From: Deltaproteobacteria bacterium
Lineage (GTDB): Bacteria > Desulfobacterota > Binatia > UBA12015
Reading direction: 5' to 3'
NCBI GenBank assembly: GCA_029262355.1
Contig: JAJCZO010000124.1
Span: 1-39,143 of the forward strand
DNA length: 39,143 bases
The position numbers and the translations under genes were made by a program. The notes under the pieces are model-generated. The model worked only from the letters and a program-made list of their open reading frames with translations. It searched no databases and was not told the origin of the DNA. Shown here in pieces: positions 23,326 to 33,257 of this stretch (its first letter is position 1; each line of letters opens with the position of its first letter).

Positions 23326-25104
23326 ATGTCCGCACCGGTCCTGGAAACGCGATCCGAGTCGCCTTCTGATTCGAGGCTCTCTTGGGGGGTCAAGCTCGCC
23401 TACGGGGGGCCGGCGTTCGCTGGCGCCGCGATGGCGATCCCGATCGGAATCTTCATGCCGGTCTTCTACAGCGACGTCGTTCTGGCGCCGCTCGGAATGA
23501 TCGCGCTGGCAACGGCGATGGCGCGGGCTTTCGATGCCCTCACGGATCCCGTCGTTGGTTGGGCCTCGGACAGGACCCGCTCGCGGTTCGGGCGCCGAAA
23601 GCCCTGGATCGCCGTGGGTACGCCGCTGGCCGCCGTATTCTTCTGGCTGTTGTTTTCGCCACCGGAGAGTCTCACTCCCAGCGCGGCGGTGTTGTGGTTC
23701 GGCGCGACCTTCTCCTTGTTCTTTCTCTTTCAGACGATCGAAGGCGTGCCGCTGGCTGCGCTCGGTGCGGAACTCACGCCGAACTACCGCGAGCGGAACA
23801 GCGTGTTCGGTGTTCGGGCCTTGTTCATCGCATTGGGAACGATGGTCGCGGCTGTCGTTCCGGCGATTCTCACGGGACAGTTCGGGGAGGGGCACGAGCG
23901 CGAGATCTTCTCTGGGATGTCGGCCTCGTACGGGGTTCTGTGGCTGGTCTTGATGCTGGTGATGCTGTCGATGGTGTCGGAGCATCGCGAGTATGCGGGA
24001 CGTCCCACGAACCCGCTCGTGCCCGGCGTGCGGCGTGCCCTGCGAAATCGGCCGTTCGCGATTCTTCTCCTGTCCGCGATCGTCGGTGCGATCCCGGGAG
24101 CGGTGCCCGCGGTGCTCATGCCGTACTTCGTGCGCTACGTGCTCCAGCCCGAGGATCCGACGGTCTGGACCGGATCGTTTCTGTTCATCTATCTGGCGAC
24201 CGGCCTCCTCTTTGTGCCGTTCTGGCTGTGGATCGCTCAGCATTTCGGAAAGCTGCGGGCCTTTGTGTCGGCAGCGTGCGTGGGCGTGTCCGCGAGCCTT
24301 CTCTATTTTCTGGCCGGCCCCGGGGATCTCGCGTGGGCCGGGATGGTCTACTTCGTGAGCGGGACCCAGGCGATGGCCGGCACGTTTCTCATCCCCGCCA
24401 TGGCGGCCGACGTGATCGACTACGATGAGTTGCGCACCGGGCTACGACGCGAGGCGCAGTATACGTCGTTCTGGTCGGTCATTCCCAAGCTGGTGTCGAT
24501 CCCAGGGTACTCCATTCCGCTCGCCGTGCTGGCGGGCGTGGGCTACGTGCCCAACGAGGTTCAGACGGCGGAGGTGCAGTTCACCATCCGCTTCTTGTAC
24601 TCGCTTTTTCCCGCCGCTTTCTTCGTAGCCGCCCTTCTCATCGTCGCGCGCTATCCCATCTCGGAGGCGACCCATGCGAACATCCGTGAGGGCATTGCTG
24701 CCCACGGTCGCGGCGAGACGGCAACGGATCCCCTCACCGGTGAAGCCCTGCCGCCGCATCGGCTCACGGAGGAGGAGGTCGCGGAGTCGTGGTACCTCGA
24801 CTACTTCTCGGCCGGCGAGCTTCGCGCGTCTCTCGCCTTCGGCAACGAGAGAGTCGTGCGCAAGGTGCTCCTCGCGGCGTGTGCGGCGCTGCTGGTCTGT
24901 GTCGGCTCGGCCGGGCTCGCCCTCGCCGGCATCGACTCGCTCGAGACCGACCCGCATCCGATGTCGGTCGTGGGGGTCGTGGTCGCGGGCCTGGCGTTCA
25001 CCGCGTTCGTGTTCCACGCGATGCGGATTGGTCCTGCGCGCGAGCTCGTACGCGAGGCGCCCTCCCGCCACGTCGTCGAAGCCCATCTCGCGCAGATCGG
25101 CTGA
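23326..25104 (+). CDS. GPH-type MFS transporter with extended C-terminus
   Basis: A 592-residue membrane protein of the MFS glycoside-pentoside-hexuronide (MelB-like) group, recognisable from DALTDPVVGWASDRTRSRFGRRKPW (second half at about 82-94) and from the two six-helix bundles with VIDYDELRTGLRREAQYTSFWSV in the second half. GPH members cotransport sugars with Na+ or H+, but many relatives near lipid or steroid genes have unknown substrates. Typical GPH proteins have about 450-480 residues. Here a polar loop (about 460-515) leads to two further hydrophobic segments and a basic tail. Start ATG 23326 is preferred over TTG 23320. Confidence 0.85.
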   Translation: MSAPVLETRSESPSDSRLSWGVKLAYGGPAFAGAAMAIPIGIFMPVFYSDVVLAPLGMIALATAMARAFDALTDPVVGWASDRTRSRFGRRKPWIAVGTPLAAVFFWLLFSPPESLTPSAAVLWFGATFSLFFLFQTIEGVPLAALGAELTPNYRERNSVFGVRALFIALGTMVAAVVPAILTGQFGEGHEREIFSGMSASYGVLWLVLMLVMLSMVSEHREYAGRPTNPLVPGVRRALRNRPFAILLLSAIVGAIPGAVPAVLMPYFVRYVLQPEDPTVWTGSFLFIYLATGLLFVPFWLWIAQHFGKLRAFVSAACVGVSASLLYFLAGPGDLAWAGMVYFVSGTQAMAGTFLIPAMAADVIDYDELRTGLRREAQYTSFWSVIPKLVSIPGYSIPLAVLAGVGYVPNEVQTAEVQFTIRFLYSLFPAAFFVAALLIVARYPISEATHANIREGIAAHGRGETATDPLTGEALPPHRLTEEEVAESWYLDYFSAGELRASLAFGNERVVRKVLLAACAALLVCVGSAGLALAGIDSLETDPHPMSVVGVVVAGLAFTAFVFHAMRIGPARELVREAPSRHVVEAHLAQIG

Positions 25105-25125
25105 GCGCGTCCGGCAGCACCGAGA

Positions 25126-25305
25126 GTGGAGCTGATCGCTGGCGGCTCTGTCGCGAAGCTCCATCGTCGAGGTGCCCTGCACACGAGCCATGGGCCCGAT
25201 GTCGGCCGCGTCGATCGGGTTGCCCCGTTGCTGACCAGTGAGCTGAACGCGGTGCACTGGCAGCTTTTCAACGGCCTGCTGGACACGGCTGAGGGCCTTC
25301 GGTAG
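25126..25305 (+). CDS. Hypothetical small ORF (possibly not real)
   Basis: A 59-codon frame from GTG 25126 to TAG 25305 in the 213-base gap between transporter and carboxylase. It is in the same frame as the transporter gene, whose stop lies seven codons upstream of the GTG. The peptide looks protein-like, with a GRVDRVAPLLTSELNAVHW stretch, but I know no family for it. No good ribosome site is seen. Part of it overlaps a 20-base motif that also occurs at 119-138, so it may instead be a mobile-element scar. Confidence 0.25.
   Translation: MELIAGGSVAKLHRRGALHTSHGPDVGRVDRVAPLLTSELNAVHWQLFNGLLDTAEGLR
25262..25281 (+). repeat. Second copy of IS-end-like motif
   Basis: AGCTTTTCAACGGCCTGCTG matches AGCTTTTCAACAACCTGCTA at 119-138 at 17 of 20 positions. 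The first copy sits inside transposase debris, so this may be a second, older scar. It may also be chance coding similarity, since it encodes part of the small frame at 25126-25305. Confidence 0.25.
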
Positions 25306-25317
25306 CGTCGGCCGGTC

Positions 25318-26940
25318 TTGAGAGTTCTCGAATCGCGGATCGACACCGGTTCGGCGCGGTACGCGGAGAACCGCATCGCGTACGAAGCCCTTCTCTCGAC
25401 GCTGGGCGAGCGTCAGCAGTGGGCCATCGAAGGGGGGGCCGGGCGCGCGCGATCGATCGAGCGCCACCTCTCGCGGGGCAAAATTCTGGTGCGTGACCGC
25501 ATCGATCTCGTGATCGATGACGGTACACCGTTCCTCGAGCTCTCCACTCTGGCGGGTTACGGACAGTACGACGATGGCGCGCCAGGGGCCGGCATCGTCA
25601 CAGGGATCGGGTTGGTCCACGGCGTGCCGTACGTCTTCGTGGCGAACGATGCGACCGTCAAAGGCGGCTCGCTCTTGCCGGTGTCGATCAAGAAACACGT
25701 GCGTGCGCAGGACATTGCGCTCGAGAACGAGCTCGGGGTGATCTACCTCGTCGATTCGGGCGGCGCTTTCCTGCCGCTCCAGGACGACATCTTCCCTGAC
25801 AAGGATCACTTCGGCGGGAGCTTCTATCGTCAGGCGCGCCTCTCGGCGCGAGGGCTGCCCCAGCTGTCCGTCGTGCTCGGCGGATGTACGGCGGGCGGAG
25901 CGTACGTGCCGGCGCTGAGCGACGAAGTCATCATGGTCGATGGGATCGGCCGCATCTTTCTCGGCGGGCCGCCCATCGTGAAGGCCGCGCTGGGCGAGAT
26001 CATCGAACCGGATGATCTCGGTGGCGCCGTGTTGCACACGCATACGTCGGGGGTAAGCGACTACCTCGCCGACGCGGAGCGTGAGGCCTACGGGAAGCTT
26101 CGCGAGATTTGCGCGACCACCAATCAGCGTCGGATCACCGACCGGCAGGGGTGGGCGAGCTTCGTCGCTCCGGAGCCGCCGGCGTTCGACCCGGCTGAGA
26201 TCTACGGCATCGTGAGCGCGGACGATCGCATCCCCTTCGAGGCGAACGAGATCATCGCGCGTCTGGTCGATGGCTCGCGCTTCTCGCCGTTCAAGCCCGA
26301 GTGGGGCGAATCGATCGTGTGCGGATTTGCGCGCGTGTGGGGACACCTCGTCGGCGTGATCGCGAACGATGGCATCATCTTCAGCGAGTCGGCCCTGAAG
26401 GCGACCCACTTCATCGAGCTGTGCGAGCAGCGTCGCGTGCCCTTGCTCTTCCTCCAGAACACGTCGGGATACATGGTGGGGCGCGACTCGGAGGCGGGTG
26501 GCATCGCTAAGAACGGTGCGAAGATGGTCAGTGCCGTCGCCAACGCTACGGTGCCGAAGTACACCGTCTTGACCGGTGGGTCGTACGGAGCGGGCAATTA
26601 CGGCATGTGCGGACGCGGCTTCAATCCGCGCTTCTTGTTTGCGTGGCCGAACTCGCGGATTGCCACGATGGCTTCCGAGACCGCGCAGACGGTTCTGGTC
26701 GACATCCGCCTGGCCGGCATGAAGGGGCAGGAGACGACCGAGGAGCAGGTGGCCGCGCTGCGGGCGGAAGTTGCCGAGCAATACGACACGCAGTCGGATC
26801 CGTACTACGCAACGTCGCGCCTGTGGGACGATGGCCTGATCGATCCGATCGATACCCGTGACGCCCTCGGCCTCTGTCTGGGGATCGCTGCTCGCCAGGA
26901 TGAGCCGGCTCCGGGCCCGGGCCTCGTGTACCGGATGTGA
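25318..26940 (+). CDS. Acyl-CoA carboxylase carboxyltransferase (beta) subunit
   Basis: A 540-residue carboxyltransferase with two crotonase-like halves. It resembles methylcrotonyl-CoA (MccB) and geranyl-CoA (AtuC) carboxylases in length and in LPLQDDIFPDKDHFGGSFY. Acyl-CoA and biotin pocket glycine loops are GGCTAGGAY near residues 188-196 and GGSYGAGNYGMCGRGF near 419-434. It moves carboxyl from biotin on the partner subunit to an acyl-CoA. Propionyl- or acetyl-CoA carboxylases are less likely from these motifs. The start is TTG 25318, matching the usual ESRIDTGSARYAENR beginning. The partner biotin subunit begins 7 bases after the stop. Confidence 0.92.
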   Translation: MRVLESRIDTGSARYAENRIAYEALLSTLGERQQWAIEGGAGRARSIERHLSRGKILVRDRIDLVIDDGTPFLELSTLAGYGQYDDGAPGAGIVTGIGLVHGVPYVFVANDATVKGGSLLPVSIKKHVRAQDIALENELGVIYLVDSGGAFLPLQDDIFPDKDHFGGSFYRQARLSARGLPQLSVVLGGCTAGGAYVPALSDEVIMVDGIGRIFLGGPPIVKAALGEIIEPDDLGGAVLHTHTSGVSDYLADAEREAYGKLREICATTNQRRITDRQGWASFVAPEPPAFDPAEIYGIVSADDRIPFEANEIIARLVDGSRFSPFKPEWGESIVCGFARVWGHLVGVIANDGIIFSESALKATHFIELCEQRRVPLLFLQNTSGYMVGRDSEAGGIAKNGAKMVSAVANATVPKYTVLTGGSYGAGNYGMCGRGFNPRFLFAWPNSRIATMASETAQTVLVDIRLAGMKGQETTEEQVAALRAEVAEQYDTQSDPYYATSRLWDDGLIDPIDTRDALGLCLGIAARQDEPAPGPGLVYRM

Positions 26941-26947
26941 GGTTGTC

Positions 26948-28873
26948 GTGCGGATTCTGATCGCCAACCGGGGAGAGATCGCCCGTCGCGTGCTGCGCAC
27001 CGCGCACCGCCTCGGACACGAGACGGTGGCGGCATACGCCGACCCCGATGCTGGAGCGCCGTTCGTAGAAGAAGCGACGGTGGCGACGCGGCTCGGGCCG
27101 TCGGAGCTCGCGTCGTCCTATCTCTCGATCGAGGCGCTGTTGGCCGCTGCCGCGCGCACCGGCGCGACCGCGGTCCACCCCGGCTACGGCTTTCTGTCGG
27201 AGAACGCCGAGTTCGCGCGCAGGGTCGAGCAGGCCGGGCTCACGTGGATCGGGCCGCACTCGGGCGCACTCGAGAAAATGGGCTCGAAGATCGCGGCTCG
27301 CCGTCTCGCGGACGAGGCGGGGCTCCCGATCATCCCGGGGTTCGACGCGTCGCAAGACCCAGCGGCGCTGGCCGATGCGGCCGCGCGGATCGGCTATCCG
27401 GTGTTGGTGAAGGCGGCAGCGGGGGGCGGAGGAAAGGGGATTCGGATCGTCCACCATTGCGACGCGTTCGCGGCGGCGCTTGCCGAGGCGAAGTCGGAGT
27501 CGCTGCGGTCCTTCGACGACGACGCGATGATCGTCGAACGCTACATCCAGCGCCCGCGCCACGTCGAGGTGCAGATCGTGGGCGATCAGCACGGGAACGT
27601 GGTCGAGCTCGGAACGCGCGAGTGTTCGGTGCAGCGTCGCTATCAGAAGATGCTCGAAGAGGCCCCGGCGCCGAATCTTCCCGACGTGACGCGTGCAGGC
27701 CTTCGAACGTCGGCGGCCGATCTCGCACGAAGCATCGGGTACGATTCTGCCGGCACCGTCGAGTTCGTCGTCGACGCCGGGACCGGCAGCTACTTCTTCC
27801 TGGAGATGAACACGCGATTGCAGGTCGAGCATCCCGTGACGGAGGCAATCACGGGGCTGGACCTCGTCGAACTCCAGATTCGATCGGCTGCCGGTGAGCG
27901 GCTCCCGATCGCGCAGGAAGACGTCACGTTCTCGGGTCACGCCTTCGAGGCGCGGATCAACGCGGAAGACCCGGCCGCCGATTTCGCCCCGCAGATCGGC
28001 GTCGTGTCTGCACTTCGCGTACCGCTCGGGGTTCGGTGGGATAGCGGGGTCCGTTGTGGCTCGGAGATCACGCCGCACTACGACTCGATGGTGGCGAAGC
28101 TGGTCGTGTCCGGCGTAGATCGACCGGCGGCGCTTCGTCGGCTGGCCGCGGCGCTCGACGAGCTCCTCATCGGCGGCATCACGACCACGGCGGGGTTTCA
28201 CCGATGGCTCGTCGATCAGCCCGCGATCGTGGCCGGTGACGTCACCACCCGGTTCTTGGACGAGACCGAGATTGGTGGCGCGCCAGATCGAGCGGAAGTC
28301 CTCCAAGCTGCCGCGACGGCTTGGGTTCTCGCACGGAGCGCTGACCGGGACACGGGACCGTGGGGGGCGCTCGGCTCGTTTCGCGTAACACAGCACCGCC
28401 CGAGCCGGGCCGTCTTTCTCGAGGACGGGCAGAGCGACGTGTGCGAGGCTGCGGTCTTCGACGCCGACGCGCATCTAGGCAGCCACCTGGTCGTGTCGGG
28501 AGCGGTGCAGCGCCGTTGGCCGGTCGAGGTGGATCTCGGCCGGCGCACGATCGCCATCGGAGCGGCGGGCTACACGCACACCTTTCGCGTGATCTCCCGA
28601 AGTGAGCACTGGGCGCCGTCGGCCCGCGCTGGGCACGGGGCCGCCCTGACCGTGGTGGCGCCGTTTCCGGCGGTCGTCACCGAAGTGCGCGTCAGCCCTG
28701 GTGACGACGTGGGGGCCGGCGACGTCGTCGTGGTCGTCGAGGCGATGAAAATGCTCCACTCGCTCGGCGCCGCAGGGCCGGGGCGGGTCGCCGACGTTCG
28801 TGTGGCGGTCGGCGATCAGGTCGCCTCGAAGCAAGTCCTCGTGACGTTCGAGGACCCGGCCCGCGAGGCTTGA
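26948..28873 (+). CDS. Acyl-CoA carboxylase biotin carboxylase/BCCP (alpha) subunit
   Basis: A 641-residue protein. The biotin carboxylase domain (about 1-445) opens with ILIANRGEIARR. It carries the ATP glycine loop (159-164 region), the catalytic EMNTRLQVEH (286-295) and a C-terminal subdomain. A linker follows, then a biotin carboxyl carrier domain (about 568-637) with the biotinylation motif EAMKM, K601. The architecture and length match MccA/AtuF alpha subunits. It uses ATP and bicarbonate to carboxylate biotin, which the beta subunit then uses. The GTG 26948 start fits the family beginning; the gap to the beta gene is 7 bases, indicating an operon. Confidence 0.93.
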   Translation: MRILIANRGEIARRVLRTAHRLGHETVAAYADPDAGAPFVEEATVATRLGPSELASSYLSIEALLAAAARTGATAVHPGYGFLSENAEFARRVEQAGLTWIGPHSGALEKMGSKIAARRLADEAGLPIIPGFDASQDPAALADAAARIGYPVLVKAAAGGGGKGIRIVHHCDAFAAALAEAKSESLRSFDDDAMIVERYIQRPRHVEVQIVGDQHGNVVELGTRECSVQRRYQKMLEEAPAPNLPDVTRAGLRTSAADLARSIGYDSAGTVEFVVDAGTGSYFFLEMNTRLQVEHPVTEAITGLDLVELQIRSAAGERLPIAQEDVTFSGHAFEARINAEDPAADFAPQIGVVSALRVPLGVRWDSGVRCGSEITPHYDSMVAKLVVSGVDRPAALRRLAAALDELLIGGITTTAGFHRWLVDQPAIVAGDVTTRFLDETEIGGAPDRAEVLQAAATAWVLARSADRDTGPWGALGSFRVTQHRPSRAVFLEDGQSDVCEAAVFDADAHLGSHLVVSGAVQRRWPVEVDLGRRTIAIGAAGYTHTFRVISRSEHWAPSARAGHGAALTVVAPFPAVVTEVRVSPGDDVGAGDVVVVVEAMKMLHSLGAAGPGRVADVRVAVGDQVASKQVLVTFEDPAREA

Positions 28874-28904
28874 TCGCTCGCCCGCGATCCCCGAGGATTG
28901 CCTC

Positions 28905-30515
<1,611 letters not shown>

Positions 30516-30540
30516 GGCACGGATCGGCCGCGGTGTTCCG

Positions 30541-31434
30541 TCAGCCGATGTGCCGCTCGATGAAGTCGGTCGCGTGTGCGATCGCGTCGCGCGCTTCTGG
30601 GCAGAGGTCGTACAAGCCCTGAAACCCGTGCACCATCTCAGGCCAAACTTCGAGGGTGACGGCGACCCCGTCGCGCGCCGCGCGGCTGGCCAGTCGCGTG
30701 GAATCGTCGCGGCAGCGATCGATCTGGCCGGCCTGCAGAAAGAGCGGGGGCAGGCCGGTGAGATCGGCATGGATCGGTGACACAAGCGGGTCGCGCGGGT
30801 CGCCGTTCGGCCCGACGTAGTCACGGCCCCGGTCTCGGATCCAACTCGGCTCGACGAACAGTTCTTCTCCGATCGGGTGTACGGCCGCGTCGCCGGACGC
30901 CTCGAGGTCGAACCAGCCACTGAAGGTTGCGGCGCAGCCGGGCATCGACGCCCCGCGTTCACGTAGTTGCAGAAGCGTCGAAACGGCGAGGCCGCCGCCG
31001 CACGAATCTCCCACGAAGGCCAGGCGACTCGGCTCGTAGCCGTCGTCTACGAGTCCCTGCGCCGCGTCGGCGCAGTCCTCGAGCGCGGCCGGAAATCGGT
31101 GCTCGGGTGCACGGCGGTAGTCCACGACGAAGCTCGGAACACAGAGCGCGCGCGTCAGCCGCGCGGCCCAGAAGGTGTATGCGTCCGACCCGCAGGAGAC
31201 GAATGCGCCGCCGTGAAAGAACACGAGGGCCCGGCCGTCGTCGACGGCGTCCTTTGGTCGAACCCAGGTTCCCGGAATCCCGCCTGCGATGCCCGGCGTG
31301 CAGTTCACGTCGTCGCCGGGGGGATGTCCGTGAAGGAGGGCGAACTTGGCTCGAACCTCCACGAAGGTATCCCCGGGCACCGCCGTGTCTCGCGGCAAGA
31401 ACTCCAGTGCTTTCAGAAACTCCTGGCTCGGCAT
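30541..31434 (-). CDS. HSL-family alpha/beta hydrolase (carboxylesterase)
   Basis: A 297-residue hormone-sensitive-lipase-type hydrolase. The oxyanion motif HGGAF is at 74-78, the nucleophile S144 in GDSCGG (142-147), the acid D239 in QIDRC, and the base H269 (MVHGF). The cysteine after the nucleophile is less usual. Members cleave short acyl esters. No signal peptide is visible, so it is likely cytoplasmic. It runs opposite to the upstream CoA block; its stop is 26 bases from that of the ligase. Confidence 0.9.
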   Translation of the reverse strand: MPSQEFLKALEFLPRDTAVPGDTFVEVRAKFALLHGHPPGDDVNCTPGIAGGIPGTWVRPKDAVDDGRALVFFHGGAFVSCGSDAYTFWAARLTRALCVPSFVVDYRRAPEHRFPAALEDCADAAQGLVDDGYEPSRLAFVGDSCGGGLAVSTLLQLRERGASMPGCAATFSGWFDLEASGDAAVHPIGEELFVEPSWIRDRGRDYVGPNGDPRDPLVSPIHADLTGLPPLFLQAGQIDRCRDDSTRLASRAARDGVAVTLEVWPEMVHGFQGLYDLCPEARDAIAHATDFIERHIG

Positions 31435-31479
31435 GCACTGACCGCTACCGCATGCCCGAGCGCCGAAACAAGCGTTGGC

Positions 31480-33060
31480 CTACTGCAGCGGTCCGTTGCA
31501 GTGTCCCCGCTGGCCGGTGTCCGTGCACTGCCACTCCGTCTCGGCGTGGCAGATGATGCGCTCCTCTTCGAAGCGGATCTGGAACTCGACGAGACGGCTG
31601 TGGACGCTGCCTTGCTCGACCAGATCGAGAAGGGCGTCCATCCGGTCGTCCCCGGGGAGCTCGAGATTGAAGCGGGTATAGTTGTTGTTCATCTTGAACT
31701 TCATGAAGTCGTTCCCGGCGGCGGCGTGCTCCCAGCCGCGATTTCCGCTGCGCTCGAAGTACGAGAGGCTGCCGACGGGGAACTCGCGTTCGAAGATGGT
31801 GCCTTCCTCAGCGGTGCTTGCCTTTACGATGACGCGCTCTTGTCCGAGGTCGACGACGAGATCGTCGCCCGCGCCGGCGACAGAAGCGTCGATCGCTTCC
31901 ATCCGGCCGTTCGCCTTCAGGCGCACGTTCCCCTGCTGGTCGCGCGAGAACGACGGGTCGCGGAACATCTCGCAGAATCGGTAGGGGTCGTTGGTACAGG
32001 CGTTCGTGCAGCCGTCGCCATCGTCGTCGTTTCCGTCGTCGCATTCCTCATTTGCATCCACGATGGCGTCGCCGCAGTAACTACAGTCGTCGCGGCACGA
32101 GCGGTCGACGGCACCGCCGTCGGTCGGCGGAAGTACCATGCCCGGCTCGCATGTCTCGCCGAGGTGCGGGTGGACGATCCCGTCGCCGCACGATGGTGGG
32201 ACGATGGATGGCGGCTGGCAAGCATTGTTGCACCCATCGAGGTCGTTCCGATTGCCGTCGTCGCAGATCTCTCCGGGATCGATGTTCCCGTCGCCGCAGA
32301 AGGGCTCATTCGACGTGGGCAGGCACTGCCTGGTGCAACCGTCGTCGTCGAACTGATTGCCATCATCACAGATCTCGTTGGCTTCGAGAACGCCGTTGCC
32401 GCACAACGTTTGCACGTGCACGAGGGGTTGGGGCGGACACCTGACGTACACGATGGCGAGGTCCCGGTAGTAGGCACCGTCGACGTCGTGATTGGGGTGG
32501 AACGAGAAGGGGTTCGACGTCAGTCCGCTGTCCTCGAGAAGCATCGTGCCCGCCGGCTGAAGAGGGGCCTGGGTCTTGTTCGTGACGTTGGTCGTCACGA
32601 TCGGAAGGGCGCCGACTTTGACCTTGTATGGACACGTGGTCGGGAGTTCGATCTCGAACTTGTTGGACTTTTCGTGAACCTGCTTCCGGCATCGCCACGT
32701 GCCGTTCGTCTCGAAGCAGACCTCGGGCAGAACGAAGTAGCGGCGGCTTGCCATGCCGTCCTTCCAAGGGCCCCACGTAAGGCCCTTGAGCTTGATGGGT
32801 TTCTCTTCCAGAAGATCGTTCTCTACGACGATCTCGTAGTTCTCGAGGACGCAGGAGAGTGTCGGGCCCCGACCGTCGAGGTCGGCGAGGACGAAGATCT
32901 CCTTCTTGCGGGCTCGCTCCGTATCGCCCGCTGCGCGGCAGACGACTCGAGAGTACGCGTCGCCCTCCTGCAGAACCCAATCGACATGTCCGGCTTTGGC
33001 TCCGTTGGGGGAGAGAAGCAGGGCGGCGAGAGTGACGACCGAAGCGAGGAGCTGGATCAT
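31480..33060 (-). CDS. Secreted cysteine-rich protein with DUF4215 repeats
   Basis: A 526-residue exported protein. The signal peptide covers about 1-23 (ending GAKA). Residues 24-215 and the final 170 residues match nothing I recognise, although both are beta-rich looking. Between them are Myxococcus cysteine-rich repeats (DUF4215): three clear units at 220-246, 255-281 and 329-355, and a degenerate one at 291-326, with the CGDG..E.CDDGN...DGC pattern. Such repeats occur in surface or secreted proteins of Myxococcota and relatives and are probably stabilised by disulfides and acidic Ca2+ sites. The gene is divergent from the TonB-dependent receptor. An AAGGA site (33068-33072) lies 7 bases before ATG 33060 and fixes the start. 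Confidence 0.85.
   Translation of the reverse strand: MIQLLASVVTLAALLLSPNGAKAGHVDWVLQEGDAYSRVVCRAAGDTERARKKEIFVLADLDGRGPTLSCVLENYEIVVENDLLEEKPIKLKGLTWGPWKDGMASRRYFVLPEVCFETNGTWRCRKQVHEKSNKFEIELPTTCPYKVKVGALPIVTTNVTNKTQAPLQPAGTMLLEDSGLTSNPFSFHPNHDVDGAYYRDLAIVYVRCPPQPLVHVQTLCGNGVLEANEICDDGNQFDDDGCTRQCLPTSNEPFCGDGNIDPGEICDDGNRNDLDGCNNACQPPSIVPPSCGDGIVHPHLGETCEPGMVLPPTDGGAVDRSCRDDCSYCGDAIVDANEECDDGNDDDGDGCTNACTNDPYRFCEMFRDPSFSRDQQGNVRLKANGRMEAIDASVAGAGDDLVVDLGQERVIVKASTAEEGTIFEREFPVGSLSYFERSGNRGWEHAAAGNDFMKFKMNNNYTRFNLELPGDDRMDALLDLVEQGSVHSRLVEFQIRFEEERIICHAETEWQCTDTGQRGHCNGPLQ
31996..32403 (-). repeat. DUF4215 repeat region
   Basis: About 400 bases encode four tandem, diverged cysteine-rich units of 26-36 residues, the third degenerate. 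They diverge at the DNA level, so recent expansion is unlikely. Confidence 0.75.
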
Positions 33061-33067
33061 AGGGGGG

Positions 33068-33072
33068 TCCTT
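33068..33072 (-). promoter_or_regulatory. Ribosome binding site for the DUF4215 protein
   Basis: AAGGA on the minus strand sits 7 bases ahead of ATG 33060 and confirms that start over the longer upstream open frame. Confidence 0.6.
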
Positions 33073-33257
33073 CTGTGTTCGTGAGTTGGGAGGAGTGGGA
33101 GCCCGGCGCAGCGGGTTCCGCGGAGGTGGATAGAATGCGCGCCCGGTCACGAATTGTTCAAGGCAAAAAATGAAGCGCAGATGCATGAGACTTGGCTGTC
33201 TCGGGTGCGATGGCGGATGCGTTGAAATGCCGGGTCGGGTGGGCCAAAGTTCCCGCG

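Noticed and set aside
24442..27000. Long minus-strand open frame (852 codons) opposite the transporter and carboxylase genes
   Set aside because: It runs antisense to two well-supported genes, has no recognisable domain, and its composition is arginine-rich as expected for a shadow in high-G+C DNA.
26621..28474. Minus-strand open frame of 617 codons opposite the carboxylase subunits
   Set aside because: Antisense to clear biotin carboxylase and carboxyltransferase motifs; no domain of its own.
30967..33084. Plus-strand open frame of 705 codons opposite the esterase and DUF4215 genes
   Set aside because: The minus-strand proteins carry a complete catalytic triad, cysteine repeats and a signal peptide; the plus frame has none.
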